A stretch of DNA of 64,000 bases from Candidatus Aminicenantota bacterium (lineage in GTDB: Bacteria > Acidobacteriota > Aminicenantia > JAMOAD01). The first letter of the stretch is position 1; the number at the start of each line of letters is the position of its first letter. Made by a program: the position numbers and the translations under genes. The stretch is from positions 12,892-76,891 of the forward strand of contig JAMOUT010000101.1 of assembly GCA_027061995.1 (NCBI GenBank), in the 5' to 3' direction. This document shows positions 37,703 to 46,688 of this stretch, in pieces. The notes beneath the pieces were generated by a model. The model was not told the DNA's origin. It made no database searches and saw nothing but the letters and a program-made list of their open reading frames with translations.

Positions 37703-39168
37703 GGTATCTCCTTCCAGAGAGTCTTATTAACGATTTCATCGGGTTCTTGTTGATCAATATAGCTGATAAAAACCATAAATATTAAAGAAACGAATAGCCC
37801 TATATGAACAAAGTGAAATCCTCCGACAATAGCATTAGGAGAACCTTTCCTATACCACGCAAATAATGAAAAAACAAAAGAGGATATTAAACCGGAAATA
37901 AGAGAATAGTAAGCCCCTCTGGAAGTTCCTCTTTTCCAAAACCATGCTGCAAAAACAGGAACTAATAATCCAGAAACAGCAAGTCCTTGTCCTATTATCC
38001 ATAGCGGGATAAGAAAAGGAACCCATAAAGCCGTCGCTATACCAAATAAGGTTGTTACAATAACAGCTATTCTTGAAATTTTTATATGATCATATTTTTG
38101 AGTTATTTTTGTTTTTTTAAGGAAATCATTATACATCAGTGTAGCACCGTTTAACAGAAAAGAGGAAGCACAGGACAAAACAGTCATGAGAAAAGACACA
38201 AGTAAAAACAGACCAATTGCAGGATGAATTACTTTTGTAATGAAGTAAAGATATATTTGGTCCCCCTGAATTGAGGCGGGGAGTGAAATTATGTTAGCTT
38301 TTGCAGCGGACTCTATCAGCATCCCCCCTATAAAAGATATGGCTCCCCATGGAGATGATAAGGATACCGCAACCATTGCATCAAAAGATGTTTGTGCACT
38401 TTTTGCCATATATGCCCATTGATAAAGCCAAGGATCAACAAGATAAAATAATCCCATTGTTATAATCCAGACAGTAAAAATAGAGAAATCAGTATTATAA
38501 GCATTTAGTTTTTCAGGGGATAAAAATTTGTGTAAATTTGAAAAAGACGCACTTATTCCACCATTGTAAAATATTGTAGCTCCAAAAAATATTAATAAAC
38601 CGGCACCTTGAAGTATTGACTGAATCCATTGTGCTGTTATGGCTGAATATTGTCCCCCTGTTACAGTATATACCAAGATCAAAACAGCACTAATTATAAT
38701 TCCGTATTTCATATTTAATCCGAAAGCCACCTTAAAAACGATTCCGAGAGCCACAAATTGAAGACCGGCGATAAACACTGGCCTTAGATAACTAATGAAA
38801 GAGGACAGTATTCTTATTTTCTCCCCGTATCTGGTTGCAAGAAAATCAGGTAAAGTATAAGCTTCATTAATTCTACCGAAAACATTAAGTTTTTTTGCAA
38901 AAGCAAAAGCAAAAATAGGTAATGTTAATCCTGACACCGCAATGAGCCACATAGAGGAGTAGCCGTCATTATATCCGTATCCTACAAATCCGGCGGTAGA
39001 TGCCCCCCCTATTGCCGCTCCCGTATAAGCTCCGAAAAAAAGCCAAAATCCTATATTCCTTCCCATCAACAAAAACTCTTTTGGTTTTGAAACTTTAGAA
39101 AATTTAACCCCAATAAACAAAAATAGAAAAAAGAGAATAATTAAGGCTGTTATTGAAACAACACTCAT
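37693..39168 (-). CDS. Sodium:solute symporter (SSS family)
   Basis: 491 residues with about 13 membrane helices. Typical blocks are FLLMGRNIGFWLFFGAYTGAAIGGAST near the N-terminus (substrate/sodium region), YTLPDFLATRYG after helix 2, and VYTVTGGQYSAITAQWIQ in the middle. It imports an organic solute with Na+. The start is 1 bp after the regulator stop, so both share one mRNA. The substrate is likely the one handled by the downstream aminotransferase/amidase genes; amino acid, amine or carboxylate cannot be distinguished. Confidence 0.9.
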   Translation of the reverse strand: MSVVSITALIILFFLFLFIGVKFSKVSKPKEFLLMGRNIGFWLFFGAYTGAAIGGASTAGFVGYGYNDGYSSMWLIAVSGLTLPIFAFAFAKKLNVFGRINEAYTLPDFLATRYGEKIRILSSFISYLRPVFIAGLQFVALGIVFKVAFGLNMKYGIIISAVLILVYTVTGGQYSAITAQWIQSILQGAGLLIFFGATIFYNGGISASFSNLHKFLSPEKLNAYNTDFSIFTVWIITMGLFYLVDPWLYQWAYMAKSAQTSFDAMVAVSLSSPWGAISFIGGMLIESAAKANIISLPASIQGDQIYLYFITKVIHPAIGLFLLVSFLMTVLSCASSFLLNGATLMYNDFLKKTKITQKYDHIKISRIAVIVTTLFGIATALWVPFLIPLWIIGQGLAVSGLLVPVFAAWFWKRGTSRGAYYSLISGLISSFVFSLFAWYRKGSPNAIVGGFHFVHIGLFVSLIFMVFISYIDQQEPDEIVNKTLWKEIPWV

Positions 39169-39169
39169 G

Positions 39170-39958
39170 TTAAAAAGTGGGAGGAGTATTTATCCAAATT
39201 ACAACAGTCATATTATCAGTGGGATTAATCCATTTGTGAGGCCTTGAGCTATTAAAATATAAGCTATCTCCCGGTCCCAGTATATGCTCAATCTTTCCTT
39301 CTATAATAATTTTCAATTTCCCGGATAGAACAAAAATAAACTCTTCACCTTTATGACAATAGAACTCTTCACTACCCGCTCGCGGTTCGATATAAAACAT
39401 ATGAGGTTCCATTGCAGTATCCCCTTCTGCAAGAAGCTCCATCCTAACTCCTTTTATATCCATGAAGATTGATTTTCTCTCCCCCGCCCTTATAAGCTCT
39501 CTCGGTTTTCCCTCAGCCGAAAAAAAGTATAATGTATTTACATTTAAGGCATTAGCAATTCTTTTTAAATTTACAATCGAAAGATTTGTCTTACCCTGTT
39601 CTACCTGGTTAAGAAAGGAGATTGAAAAACCTGCTTTCTTCGAAAGTTCTTTTACAGAAACTCTGTTTCTCTGTCTTAATCTTTTTATTTTATCACCTAT
39701 TCTTTCCCTATTTAATGCTTCTTTCCCTATTTCTTCATCTTTACCTATTTTAAGAATCTCTTTAATGGCTTCACTCTTATAACCCTTATCCTTAAGTTCT
39801 TTGACCTTCCTAATAATATTTAAATCACCTTCGTCAAAAAACCTAAATCTACCTTTGGATCTTTTGCTCTTAATCAACCCCTCTCTTTCCCAGAACCGAA
39901 TTGTGGAAGTGCTTACTTTTAATATTTTTGCTATATCACCTATGAAATATTTTATCAT
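39170..39958 (-). CDS. Transcriptional regulator with MerR HTH, XRE HTH and cupin domains
   Basis: 262 residues. Residues 1-70 form a MerR winged helix (YFIGDIAKILKVSTSTIRFWEREGLI, then GRFRFFDEGDL). About 87-142 is an XRE/Cro HTH (KIKRLRQRNRVSVKELSKKAGFS, NQVEQGKTNLS). About 160-262 is a cupin (HKGEEFIFVLSGKLKI, LGPGDSLYFNSSRPHKW). XRE-cupin proteins such as PuuR sense small metabolites; the extra MerR domain is unusual. It is the first gene of the operon and is probably autoregulatory with the symporter as its immediate target. Confidence 0.88.
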   Translation of the reverse strand: MIKYFIGDIAKILKVSTSTIRFWEREGLIKSKRSKGRFRFFDEGDLNIIRKVKELKDKGYKSEAIKEILKIGKDEEIGKEALNRERIGDKIKRLRQRNRVSVKELSKKAGFSISFLNQVEQGKTNLSIVNLKRIANALNVNTLYFFSAEGKPRELIRAGERKSIFMDIKGVRMELLAEGDTAMEPHMFYIEPRAGSEEFYCHKGEEFIFVLSGKLKIIIEGKIEHILGPGDSLYFNSSRPHKWINPTDNMTVVIWINTPPTF

Positions 39959-39963
39959 CCTAT

Positions 39964-39992
39964 AATATAATTACAATTTTTATCTTTGTCAA
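39964..39992 (-). promoter_or_regulatory. Promoter of the regulator-symporter-receptor operon
   Basis: Minus strand: TTGACA (39992-39987), 17 bp, TATATT (39969-39964). Only 5 nt (ATAGG) separate the -10 from the ATG at 39958, so the mRNA should be leaderless or nearly so. Confidence 0.7.
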
Positions 39993-40240
39993 GTCTTTTA
40001 TTTTATCATTTTTTTCAACCCTTTTCGTCCCTTCTTCTCTTACTTTGTAATATTTTTCTAATTTTATATTCAATTACAAGCTTTATAAAAGGTTGATAAA
40101 TCAGAGTTCGGACTTGAATTTATGCAAAGTATTAAAAACTAATATAAAAATTAATAAATTTAAAATTATCAGAATTTTGCAAATAATGATTAAACACCTT
40201 TCAATTCGTTAAATCTCAGATTATTAATATGGAAATTTAT
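39993..40240. other. Intergenic region between divergent regulator and kinase genes
   Basis: Very AT-rich spacer of 248 bp with no convincing ORF, RNA gene or strong inverted repeat. It may contain operators for the flanking promoters, but none can be defined by eye. Confidence 0.5.
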
Positions 40241-40269
40241 TTGACACAAAATATTTATTATGTTAGTAT
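40241..40269 (+). promoter_or_regulatory. Probable promoter of leader ORF and sensor kinase
   Basis: TTGACA (40241-40246), 17 bp, TAGTAT (40264-40269). The expected start near 40276 precedes a ribosome site and the short ORF at 40301. Confidence 0.55.
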
Positions 40270-40300
40270 TTTTTACAGTTGTAAATATTTAGAAGGGAAA

Positions 40301-40411
40301 ATGTATTCATCTAAAATAGCTGACATTAAAGGGAAAGAAAGGGAATCAAATAGTTATAAACATATAGAACCACGCTTTATATTTTTAGTTATTTTAAACA
40401 ATGGAAATTGA
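40301..40411 (+). CDS. Possible 36-residue leader peptide coupled to the sensor kinase
   Basis: The ATG at 40301 has AGAAGGG 3-4 bp upstream. The ORF ends at a TGA (40409-40411) 8 bp inside the kinase gene, which has no SD of its own. This arrangement suggests translational coupling. The peptide (MYSSKIADIKGK...) has no recognisable domain. It could equally be untranslated; confidence is low. Confidence 0.35.
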   Translation: MYSSKIADIKGKERESNSYKHIEPRFIFLVILNNGN

Positions 40412-43229
40412 AAATAAAAATAATATTATTCAATTCATAAAAAAATGGGGATTTTTTTTCATTCTTACTTTTGCCATAAGCACTCTTCTCATTGATATTT
40501 ACGATAGCTACAGCTCATTCAAAAATCGTTCCAAACAGATGCGAGAAAATTATGTGGCTCAACAAAAACGGGAGATAAAACAACAAGTTATTCAGGTTGT
40601 TAATACCATTCGTTTTCAATTATTATTACTTGAGAAAAGGATGAAAAACATCACAAAAGAGAGAGGGGACCTGCTTTTTAATCTGATCAATAGTATTTAT
40701 ATGAATAATAAATACAAAAAGAGTGATAAGGAGATAAAGGAAATAATATTAAACAACTTGAGAAAAATTAAATTTAATATTGGAGAAGGTTGTTGTTTTA
40801 TTTATTCTTTATCCGGAAAAGTTGTTTTATATCCCGAAAACCCATCGCTTGAAAGAAAAAACCTACAAAAAATAAAAAATCAAACAGGGGAATTTATAAT
40901 TAAAAAATATTTTACAGAGGTAAAAAATAAAGGGGAAATAATTAAATCCGAATTTTATAATAAAGCTTATTCAGAAGAAGGTAAATATTATAAAAAAATC
41001 ATTCACCTAAAATTATTCAAACCTTTTGGTTGGATTATAGGAAATTTCGTATATATCGGTAGTATTGAAAAAGAGATGAAAAAAGAGCTGTTAAAAAACA
41101 TCAGTAAAATAAGATTCGGCAAAGAGGGGTATATTTTCATAAACAGATTTAACGGGAATACATTAGTTTCAAACGGGAAAATATTCTCCGGAAAGAAAAA
41201 ATTGTGGGAAATTTTTAATAAACATCCTGATAAGATGAAAGATATTTTTAAAAAAGAGTATAATGCAGCCTTAAAACCGGAAGGTGGCTATATCTATTAT
41301 ACATTCATTAAACTAACAAGTCCTAATAAGGAATCTCCAAAAACCTCGTTTGTTTTCGGCATTCCGGAATTAAAATGGCTCGTTGGTTCGGGAGTATATC
41401 TTGATGATATTGAAAGTGATATTTTAACCATGCAGAAAAATTTATTACACGATATAATAAAAAAAATGTTCTGTTTTTTATTAATAATAACAGGGGTCAT
41501 CTTTATTTTCCTGTTCTTATTACAAAAATTAACCAATAAGCTTAAAAATGATTTTAACCTGTTTTTCTCTTTTTTTAATCAAGCGGTTTATTCAAGTAAA
41601 CCGATAGATATTGACGAAGTCAGATTTCAAGAATTTAAAACAATGGCAATTAACGCCAATAAAATGTTGGAAGAGAAAAACAGGTTTCAACAAGCATTAT
41701 TAAATGAAAAAGAGCAACTGTTTGTAACAATTCGGTCAATCGGAGACGGAGTTATTACCACAAATAAAAAAGGTGAAATTAGAATCATGAATAAAGTCGC
41801 TGAAAAACTAACCGGATGGAAACTAAAGGATGCGGAAGGGAAAAGTTTGGATAAAATATTTAATATTATTAATCAAAATACGGGAGAAAAAATAATAAAC
41901 CCGGTGGATAAAGTATTAAAAAAGGGGGATATTATAGAATTTGCAAATGATACTGTTTTAATTTCAAAAAATAAACGGAAGTATAATATAGAAGATAGCG
42001 CAGCCCCCATAAAAGACAAACAAGGTAAAATACTCGGGGTCGTGTTGGTATTCAGGGATGTATCAGAAAAATTAAGAACCGAAAAACAACTTATCAAGGC
42101 AAAAAAATTGGAATCCGTAGGTATTCTCGCAGGAGGAATCGCACATGATTTTAATAATATATTAATGGGAGTTTTCGGAAATCTTGAAATTGCAAAATTA
42201 AAAACCAAAGATAACCACCCCGCTTATAAATTTATAGAAACCGCAAATAATGCTCTCGAAAGAGCAACCAATCTGACAAATCAATTACTAACCTTTGCAA
42301 AAGGGGGAGATCCTATATTAAATGTTGTTGATTTGGAATCAATTGTAAAAAAAACAGTTGATTTTAATCTTGCCGGAAGTAATATAAAAACGCACTATAA
42401 ATTCCCCTCACAAGGATTATGGAGAATAAAAGCTGATAAAGGGCAAATCAGTCAGGTTATTTCAAATATAATCATCAATGCTAAAGAGGCTATGCCTGAA
42501 GGGGGAAACATCTTCATTTATGCCGAAAACATTAAGAATACCGATAAAACATTAAAACTCAATTTACAAGAGAATTTCGTAAAATTGTCAATAAAAGATG
42601 AAGGGATAGGGATTTCTAAAAAACACATTGATAAAATTTTTGATCCCTATTTTACAACTAAGCAAACAGGGAGCGGCTTAGGACTTGCTACGGCTCACAG
42701 TATTATCAAAAAACATCAAGGGGAGATAAAAGTTGAGTCAACGGTGGATTCAGGAACTATTTTTACCATATATATACCCGCAGTAAAAGATAAAAAAATA
42801 TTAGGAAAAAAATTTAAGAAAGTGATATCTCATACAAAGAAATTTAAAAATTGTAAGGTCCTTATTATGGATGATGAGGAGATTATACTGGATGTAGCAA
42901 GCGAAATGTTTAAATCACTCGGATGTGAAATTGAAACAGCCGCTGATGGTAAAGAAGCAATTGATAAATTTAATTTATCAAAAAAAGAAAACAAAACTTT
43001 TGATTTAATCATAATGGATTTAACTATTCCGGGTGGATTAGGGGGAAAAGAAACCATAAAAAAGATATTAGAGATTGACCCCAAAGCAAAAGTTATTGTT
43101 TCAAGCGGTTATTCCACGGATCCTATAATGGCTAATTATAGAGAATACGGGTTTAAAGGAAGGCTCGTGAAACCATTTAAATTAAATGATTTAAAAAGTG
43201 AGTTGTTAAAAATTTTAATCGAGTATTGA
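40401..43229 (+). CDS. Hybrid sensor histidine kinase with Cache sensor, PAS and receiver domain
   Basis: 942 residues: TM1 (about 17-33), an extracytoplasmic Cache-type sensor (about 35-345, with RFGKEGYIFINRFNGNTLV and ELKWLVGSGVYLDD typical of Cache_2), TM2 (about 353-373), PAS (about 430-550), HisKA with His582 (GILAGGIAHDFNN), HATPase with N and G boxes (DEGIGISKKHIDKIFDPYF, GSGLGLATAHSI), and a C-terminal receiver with Asp873 (LIIMDLTIPGG). It autophosphorylates and may relay internally to its receiver. No partner regulator is adjacent. The Cache domain suggests sensing of a small organic ligand, possibly that of the divergent transport operon (inference). Confidence 0.9.
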   Translation: MEIENKNNIIQFIKKWGFFFILTFAISTLLIDIYDSYSSFKNRSKQMRENYVAQQKREIKQQVIQVVNTIRFQLLLLEKRMKNITKERGDLLFNLINSIYMNNKYKKSDKEIKEIILNNLRKIKFNIGEGCCFIYSLSGKVVLYPENPSLERKNLQKIKNQTGEFIIKKYFTEVKNKGEIIKSEFYNKAYSEEGKYYKKIIHLKLFKPFGWIIGNFVYIGSIEKEMKKELLKNISKIRFGKEGYIFINRFNGNTLVSNGKIFSGKKKLWEIFNKHPDKMKDIFKKEYNAALKPEGGYIYYTFIKLTSPNKESPKTSFVFGIPELKWLVGSGVYLDDIESDILTMQKNLLHDIIKKMFCFLLIITGVIFIFLFLLQKLTNKLKNDFNLFFSFFNQAVYSSKPIDIDEVRFQEFKTMAINANKMLEEKNRFQQALLNEKEQLFVTIRSIGDGVITTNKKGEIRIMNKVAEKLTGWKLKDAEGKSLDKIFNIINQNTGEKIINPVDKVLKKGDIIEFANDTVLISKNKRKYNIEDSAAPIKDKQGKILGVVLVFRDVSEKLRTEKQLIKAKKLESVGILAGGIAHDFNNILMGVFGNLEIAKLKTKDNHPAYKFIETANNALERATNLTNQLLTFAKGGDPILNVVDLESIVKKTVDFNLAGSNIKTHYKFPSQGLWRIKADKGQISQVISNIIINAKEAMPEGGNIFIYAENIKNTDKTLKLNLQENFVKLSIKDEGIGISKKHIDKIFDPYFTTKQTGSGLGLATAHSIIKKHQGEIKVESTVDSGTIFTIYIPAVKDKKILGKKFKKVISHTKKFKNCKVLIMDDEEIILDVASEMFKSLGCEIETAADGKEAIDKFNLSKKENKTFDLIIMDLTIPGGLGGKETIKKILEIDPKAKVIVSSGYSTDPIMANYREYGFKGRLVKPFKLNDLKSELLKILIEY

Positions 43230-43249
43230 AGAATTATTATTCGATTTTA

Positions 43250-43921
43250 TCAATTCCCTTTAATCAAATCGGGTCTTTTGTTTTTTGTAATCTCAATAGA
43301 TTTTTGTTTTCGCCATTCATCTATAAGTTTATGGTTACCCGATAATAAAACTTCGGGAACTTTCCTTCCCATAAAATCCCTCGGTTGTGTATATTGCGGA
43401 TAATCCAGAAGCTCGGTTTCAAAAGATTCATTAATAACACTCTCCTCCTTTCCCACTACCCCTTTTATATGTCTTGATATAGCCTCTATAAGAACAAGCA
43501 CCGCCGCATCTCCCCCTGTGATTATATAATCCCCTATGGAAATCTCCATATCAACAAACTCTTTTACCCTTTCATCAACCCCCTCATATCGCGGACTAAT
43601 AAAAACAAGATTTTTATCCATGGAGAGTTTTTTCGCCATTTTTTGATTAAATTTTTTTCCTGTCGGAGATAAAAGGATGACTTTTGAATCTGTTTTTTTT
43701 ATGAATTTTAAAGCATTGTAAATCGGTTCAACCATGAAAACCATCCCGCTACCACCACCAAAAGGCCTGTCGTCAATCTGTCTGTGTTTGTTATTTGAAT
43801 AATCTCTCAAATTATGAATATGCACTTCTACAATTTTATTCTCAATCGCTTTACCGATAACTCCGAATTTTAAAGGAGTTTTATAATAATCGGGGAAAAT
43901 CGTTATTATATCAAATATCAT
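43250..43921 (-). CDS. trmD: tRNA (guanine-37-N1)-methyltransferase
   Basis: 223 residues from the ATG at 43921, chosen because the family starts MxFDIITIFP and AAGGAGG lies 8 bp upstream; the in-frame start at 43960 lies inside the kinase gene. SPOUT motifs: RPFGGGSGMV, SPRYEGVDERV and the knot sequence SIGDYIITGGDAAVLVLIEAISR, then LDYPQYTQPRDFMG. It methylates G37 of tRNAs to prevent frameshifting. It is not in the usual rpsP-rimM-trmD-rplS operon but 3' of a kinase gene that it overlaps by 11 bp. Confidence 0.96.
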   Translation of the reverse strand: MIFDIITIFPDYYKTPLKFGVIGKAIENKIVEVHIHNLRDYSNNKHRQIDDRPFGGGSGMVFMVEPIYNALKFIKKTDSKVILLSPTGKKFNQKMAKKLSMDKNLVFISPRYEGVDERVKEFVDMEISIGDYIITGGDAAVLVLIEAISRHIKGVVGKEESVINESFETELLDYPQYTQPRDFMGRKVPEVLLSGNHKLIDEWRKQKSIEITKNKRPDLIKGN

Positions 43922-46688
43922 TATTACTCTCCTCCTTAATTTCATGAACGGGGAAAACAATCTTAAATTTTGTTCCTATGTTCGGTTTTGAGTGAACAAA
44001 GATATCACCATTGTGTTCTTTTATAATATTATATGTTATGGAAAGTCCGAGACCCGTTCCTTTTTCCGCCTCCTTTGTTGTAAAAAAAGGATCAAAAATA
44101 AACGGAATATCCTCTTTATCAATACCCCTCCCTCTATCCATTATTTCAAGATTAACCAATTTATCCCGTTTATAGATTTTGATTCTAACCTCCTCCCCTT
44201 CCAAAGAGGCATCTATCGCATTAATAACAAGGTTTATTATCGCCTGCTGTATTTTAACTCTGTCACCTTTAATCAAAAGATTCTCCCCTTCGATAATAAA
44301 TTTTATTCTCTTTTGTTTAATTTTATGTTCAAGGATTGTTTTTAATTCTTCTATAGCTTCATATATGTTAAAAGGAACTTTTAATCCCTGCCCCTCTCTT
44401 GAAAAATTCAAAAGACTTCTTATAAGATTTCTCATCCTCTCGCTCTGCTCCCTTATTTTAGATGCTATCTCTTTTTGTTTTTTGGTTTTTGCCGTTGACT
44501 CAAGTATTTGAGAATAGCTTGATATTCCGGTCAAAGGGGTGTTAATTTCATGGACTATCCCCGCCGAAAGCAAACCGAGAGACGCTAACTTTTCCCTTGT
44601 AATCAATTCCCTTTCAAGGTTAAGTTTTTCCGTTATATCGGACAACAGCACAATTTTTTCATCACCTTTTTTATCAAGATTAAAAACACTTGCTTCAAGA
44701 TTTTTTCTATTTTTATTGTTATCCTTAAAATTAAACCTGAAAAAAGATTCATTAAGATTATGATTTACTATTTTCTCCCCTATATCATTACCGAAAACAG
44801 CCTCCAATCTTTCTCCAACGGCATTCTCTTTTTTTAAACCGAGTAATTCCTCCATATATTTGTTCCAATGCTTAATTCTTCTCCCTTTATCAACAACAAA
44901 TATCCCAACTTTAACATTCTCAAGAATATTATCACTGAAATCCTTTAAAGATCTTATCTCTTCTATCCTGTTTTCAAGTGATGAATATAATGAAGCATTT
45001 TCTATGGCAAGAGATATCGAGGGGGCGATAGCAAGGAGCAATGACCAATCCTCAGTTGTCAGATAGCTCCCGTCGATTTTTTTACTCATTGATAAAAATC
45101 CTATTATCTTTTTTTGGGAAACAAGTGGTAATATATGAAAAGCCTCTATATTATTCAATTTTATTTTATCAAGTCTTTCAAGCCATCTTGTTTCATCAAT
45201 AGAATAAAACCATAAAAAATCATTCGTCCTCATTTTTTCGAGAAAACCCTCGGAAAAGAAAATTCTCCCGAGAAGAGTTTGTTGCTCTTGTGTCATACTA
45301 TTTAGTAAGATAAAATCTCCGGATTTTTCCTCAAAAAGATAAAGAGAAGCTTGTTTTAACAGTAAAGCGGATGTAAGAATCTCCAAAAATCTCGAACTCA
45401 ATACTTTAAGATTTTTCTCGTAAGTTACTATTTTTGAAAAACTTATAAGATTCTCCCTTTCAAAATATGAACGACGATAAAAGAGTTTATTCGATAGTTC
45501 TTCAAGAAAAGTATATAGAGGGTTTAAGACAAGAACTCCGAGAAGAATAGCGGCAGCTCCTATGGTAATTCCTCCTTGAAAATCGGGAGCAAAGTTCACT
45601 ATTATAAAGACATAAAAAGTAAACACTATGACAAAACCCAAAACATATACGAAATACTTCTTGGCTATTATTTCAAAATCCATAAGTTTATAACCTGAGA
45701 TAGCATAAGCGAAGGTTAAAGGGATTACCAATTGAAAAAGAACTATGAATTGCGCCCATTCGGGAGGAGCCGGGTTTGAGAAAAAAGGTAAAACATAGAA
45801 TAAAAAAAACGGAACAAATCCCGCATTTATACCCCAAAAAATCCATTTTAGTTGATTTTTATTGTAAATAGTATCCGATTCTTTGTATCTTTTCCAAATA
45901 AAAATCAAAGTTAATAAAAACACTATACTAAAATATCCGAGAGAAATTTTTGAGAACAGATTTTGTATAAAAGTTTGGTCAAGACCGGATAATTTTTCCA
46001 AAGTTTGCGTATAAATAATAATATACAAAGCGGTCAAAAAGCCACTAAAAATATAAAGAAAATCTCTGAATTTATTGAATTTCTTATACTCTGTCGGAAA
46101 AGTCAGAAAAAAATGGAATAAAATCGGAGGAAAAAGAAAAAAGGAGATCTTATCTATCCAAAAAAATATCTGATCCCAGAAATCAAAAGAACTGGTCGGT
46201 GAAAATACATAAACAGAATAAAAAGTTAAACTTACAAGAAAAAACAGATTTTGGGAGTAAGCTGTTAAGCTTGACGGAAGGAAAAGGATATAATATCCGA
46301 TAAAAAGTGTGGCAAAACCGATTAATAAAAGGTAAAAGTAAACCATCGGGATTCTTTTTACTATTATGGCTCCTTGGGAATAAAGAAGATTTTTCCCCCT
46401 CGCCAAATAGTAAATGGATTTTTCACCAATCTTTTTATTTGCCAAAGCTTGCTGATAATCAAGGGGGGAATTAATCGGAATATTATCAATTTCCAATAGT
46501 GTATCCCCTTTTTTCAAAGGGGGAAAAAAGTTGTGTTCCTTTATAATTTTTTGAACCCTTAAGGAACCATTGGCGTATTCCCAAATAATTCCGTCATAAG
46601 TTTCTTTATAAGTAACTTTTTTATAAATATTAAATATCCCGAGAGATATGAATAATATAACAATAAATGATGTTATTATTTTTCTCAT
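43911..46688 (-). CDS. Membrane sensor histidine kinase with PDZ-like, multi-TM, GAF and PAS domains
   Basis: 925 residues. TM1 (about 5-22) is followed by a PDZ-like periplasmic unit (about 35-110, LKKGDTLLEIDNIPI). About eight membrane helices follow (115-375), then a GAF domain (about 405-575), a PAS domain (about 590-690), HisKA with His713 (LLSAGIVHEINTPLTG) and an HATPase domain (DRGRGIDKEDIPFIFDPFFTT, GTGLGLSITYNI). There is no receiver domain and no adjacent response regulator. The PDZ/multi-TM input differs from textbook kinases. It is coupled to the outer-membrane protein gene upstream by an ATGA overlap. Confidence 0.85.
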   Translation of the reverse strand: MRKIITSFIVILFISLGIFNIYKKVTYKETYDGIIWEYANGSLRVQKIIKEHNFFPPLKKGDTLLEIDNIPINSPLDYQQALANKKIGEKSIYYLARGKNLLYSQGAIIVKRIPMVYFYLLLIGFATLFIGYYILFLPSSLTAYSQNLFFLVSLTFYSVYVFSPTSSFDFWDQIFFWIDKISFFLFPPILFHFFLTFPTEYKKFNKFRDFLYIFSGFLTALYIIIYTQTLEKLSGLDQTFIQNLFSKISLGYFSIVFLLTLIFIWKRYKESDTIYNKNQLKWIFWGINAGFVPFFLFYVLPFFSNPAPPEWAQFIVLFQLVIPLTFAYAISGYKLMDFEIIAKKYFVYVLGFVIVFTFYVFIIVNFAPDFQGGITIGAAAILLGVLVLNPLYTFLEELSNKLFYRRSYFERENLISFSKIVTYEKNLKVLSSRFLEILTSALLLKQASLYLFEEKSGDFILLNSMTQEQQTLLGRIFFSEGFLEKMRTNDFLWFYSIDETRWLERLDKIKLNNIEAFHILPLVSQKKIIGFLSMSKKIDGSYLTTEDWSLLLAIAPSISLAIENASLYSSLENRIEEIRSLKDFSDNILENVKVGIFVVDKGRRIKHWNKYMEELLGLKKENAVGERLEAVFGNDIGEKIVNHNLNESFFRFNFKDNNKNRKNLEASVFNLDKKGDEKIVLLSDITEKLNLERELITREKLASLGLLSAGIVHEINTPLTGISSYSQILESTAKTKKQKEIASKIREQSERMRNLIRSLLNFSREGQGLKVPFNIYEAIEELKTILEHKIKQKRIKFIIEGENLLIKGDRVKIQQAIINLVINAIDASLEGEEVRIKIYKRDKLVNLEIMDRGRGIDKEDIPFIFDPFFTTKEAEKGTGLGLSITYNIIKEHNGDIFVHSKPNIGTKFKIVFPVHEIKEESNNDI

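Noticed and set aside
43922-43960. Longer N-terminus for TrmD
   Set aside because: The family begins at the internal Met, which has an SD; the extension is kinase coding sequence in another frame.
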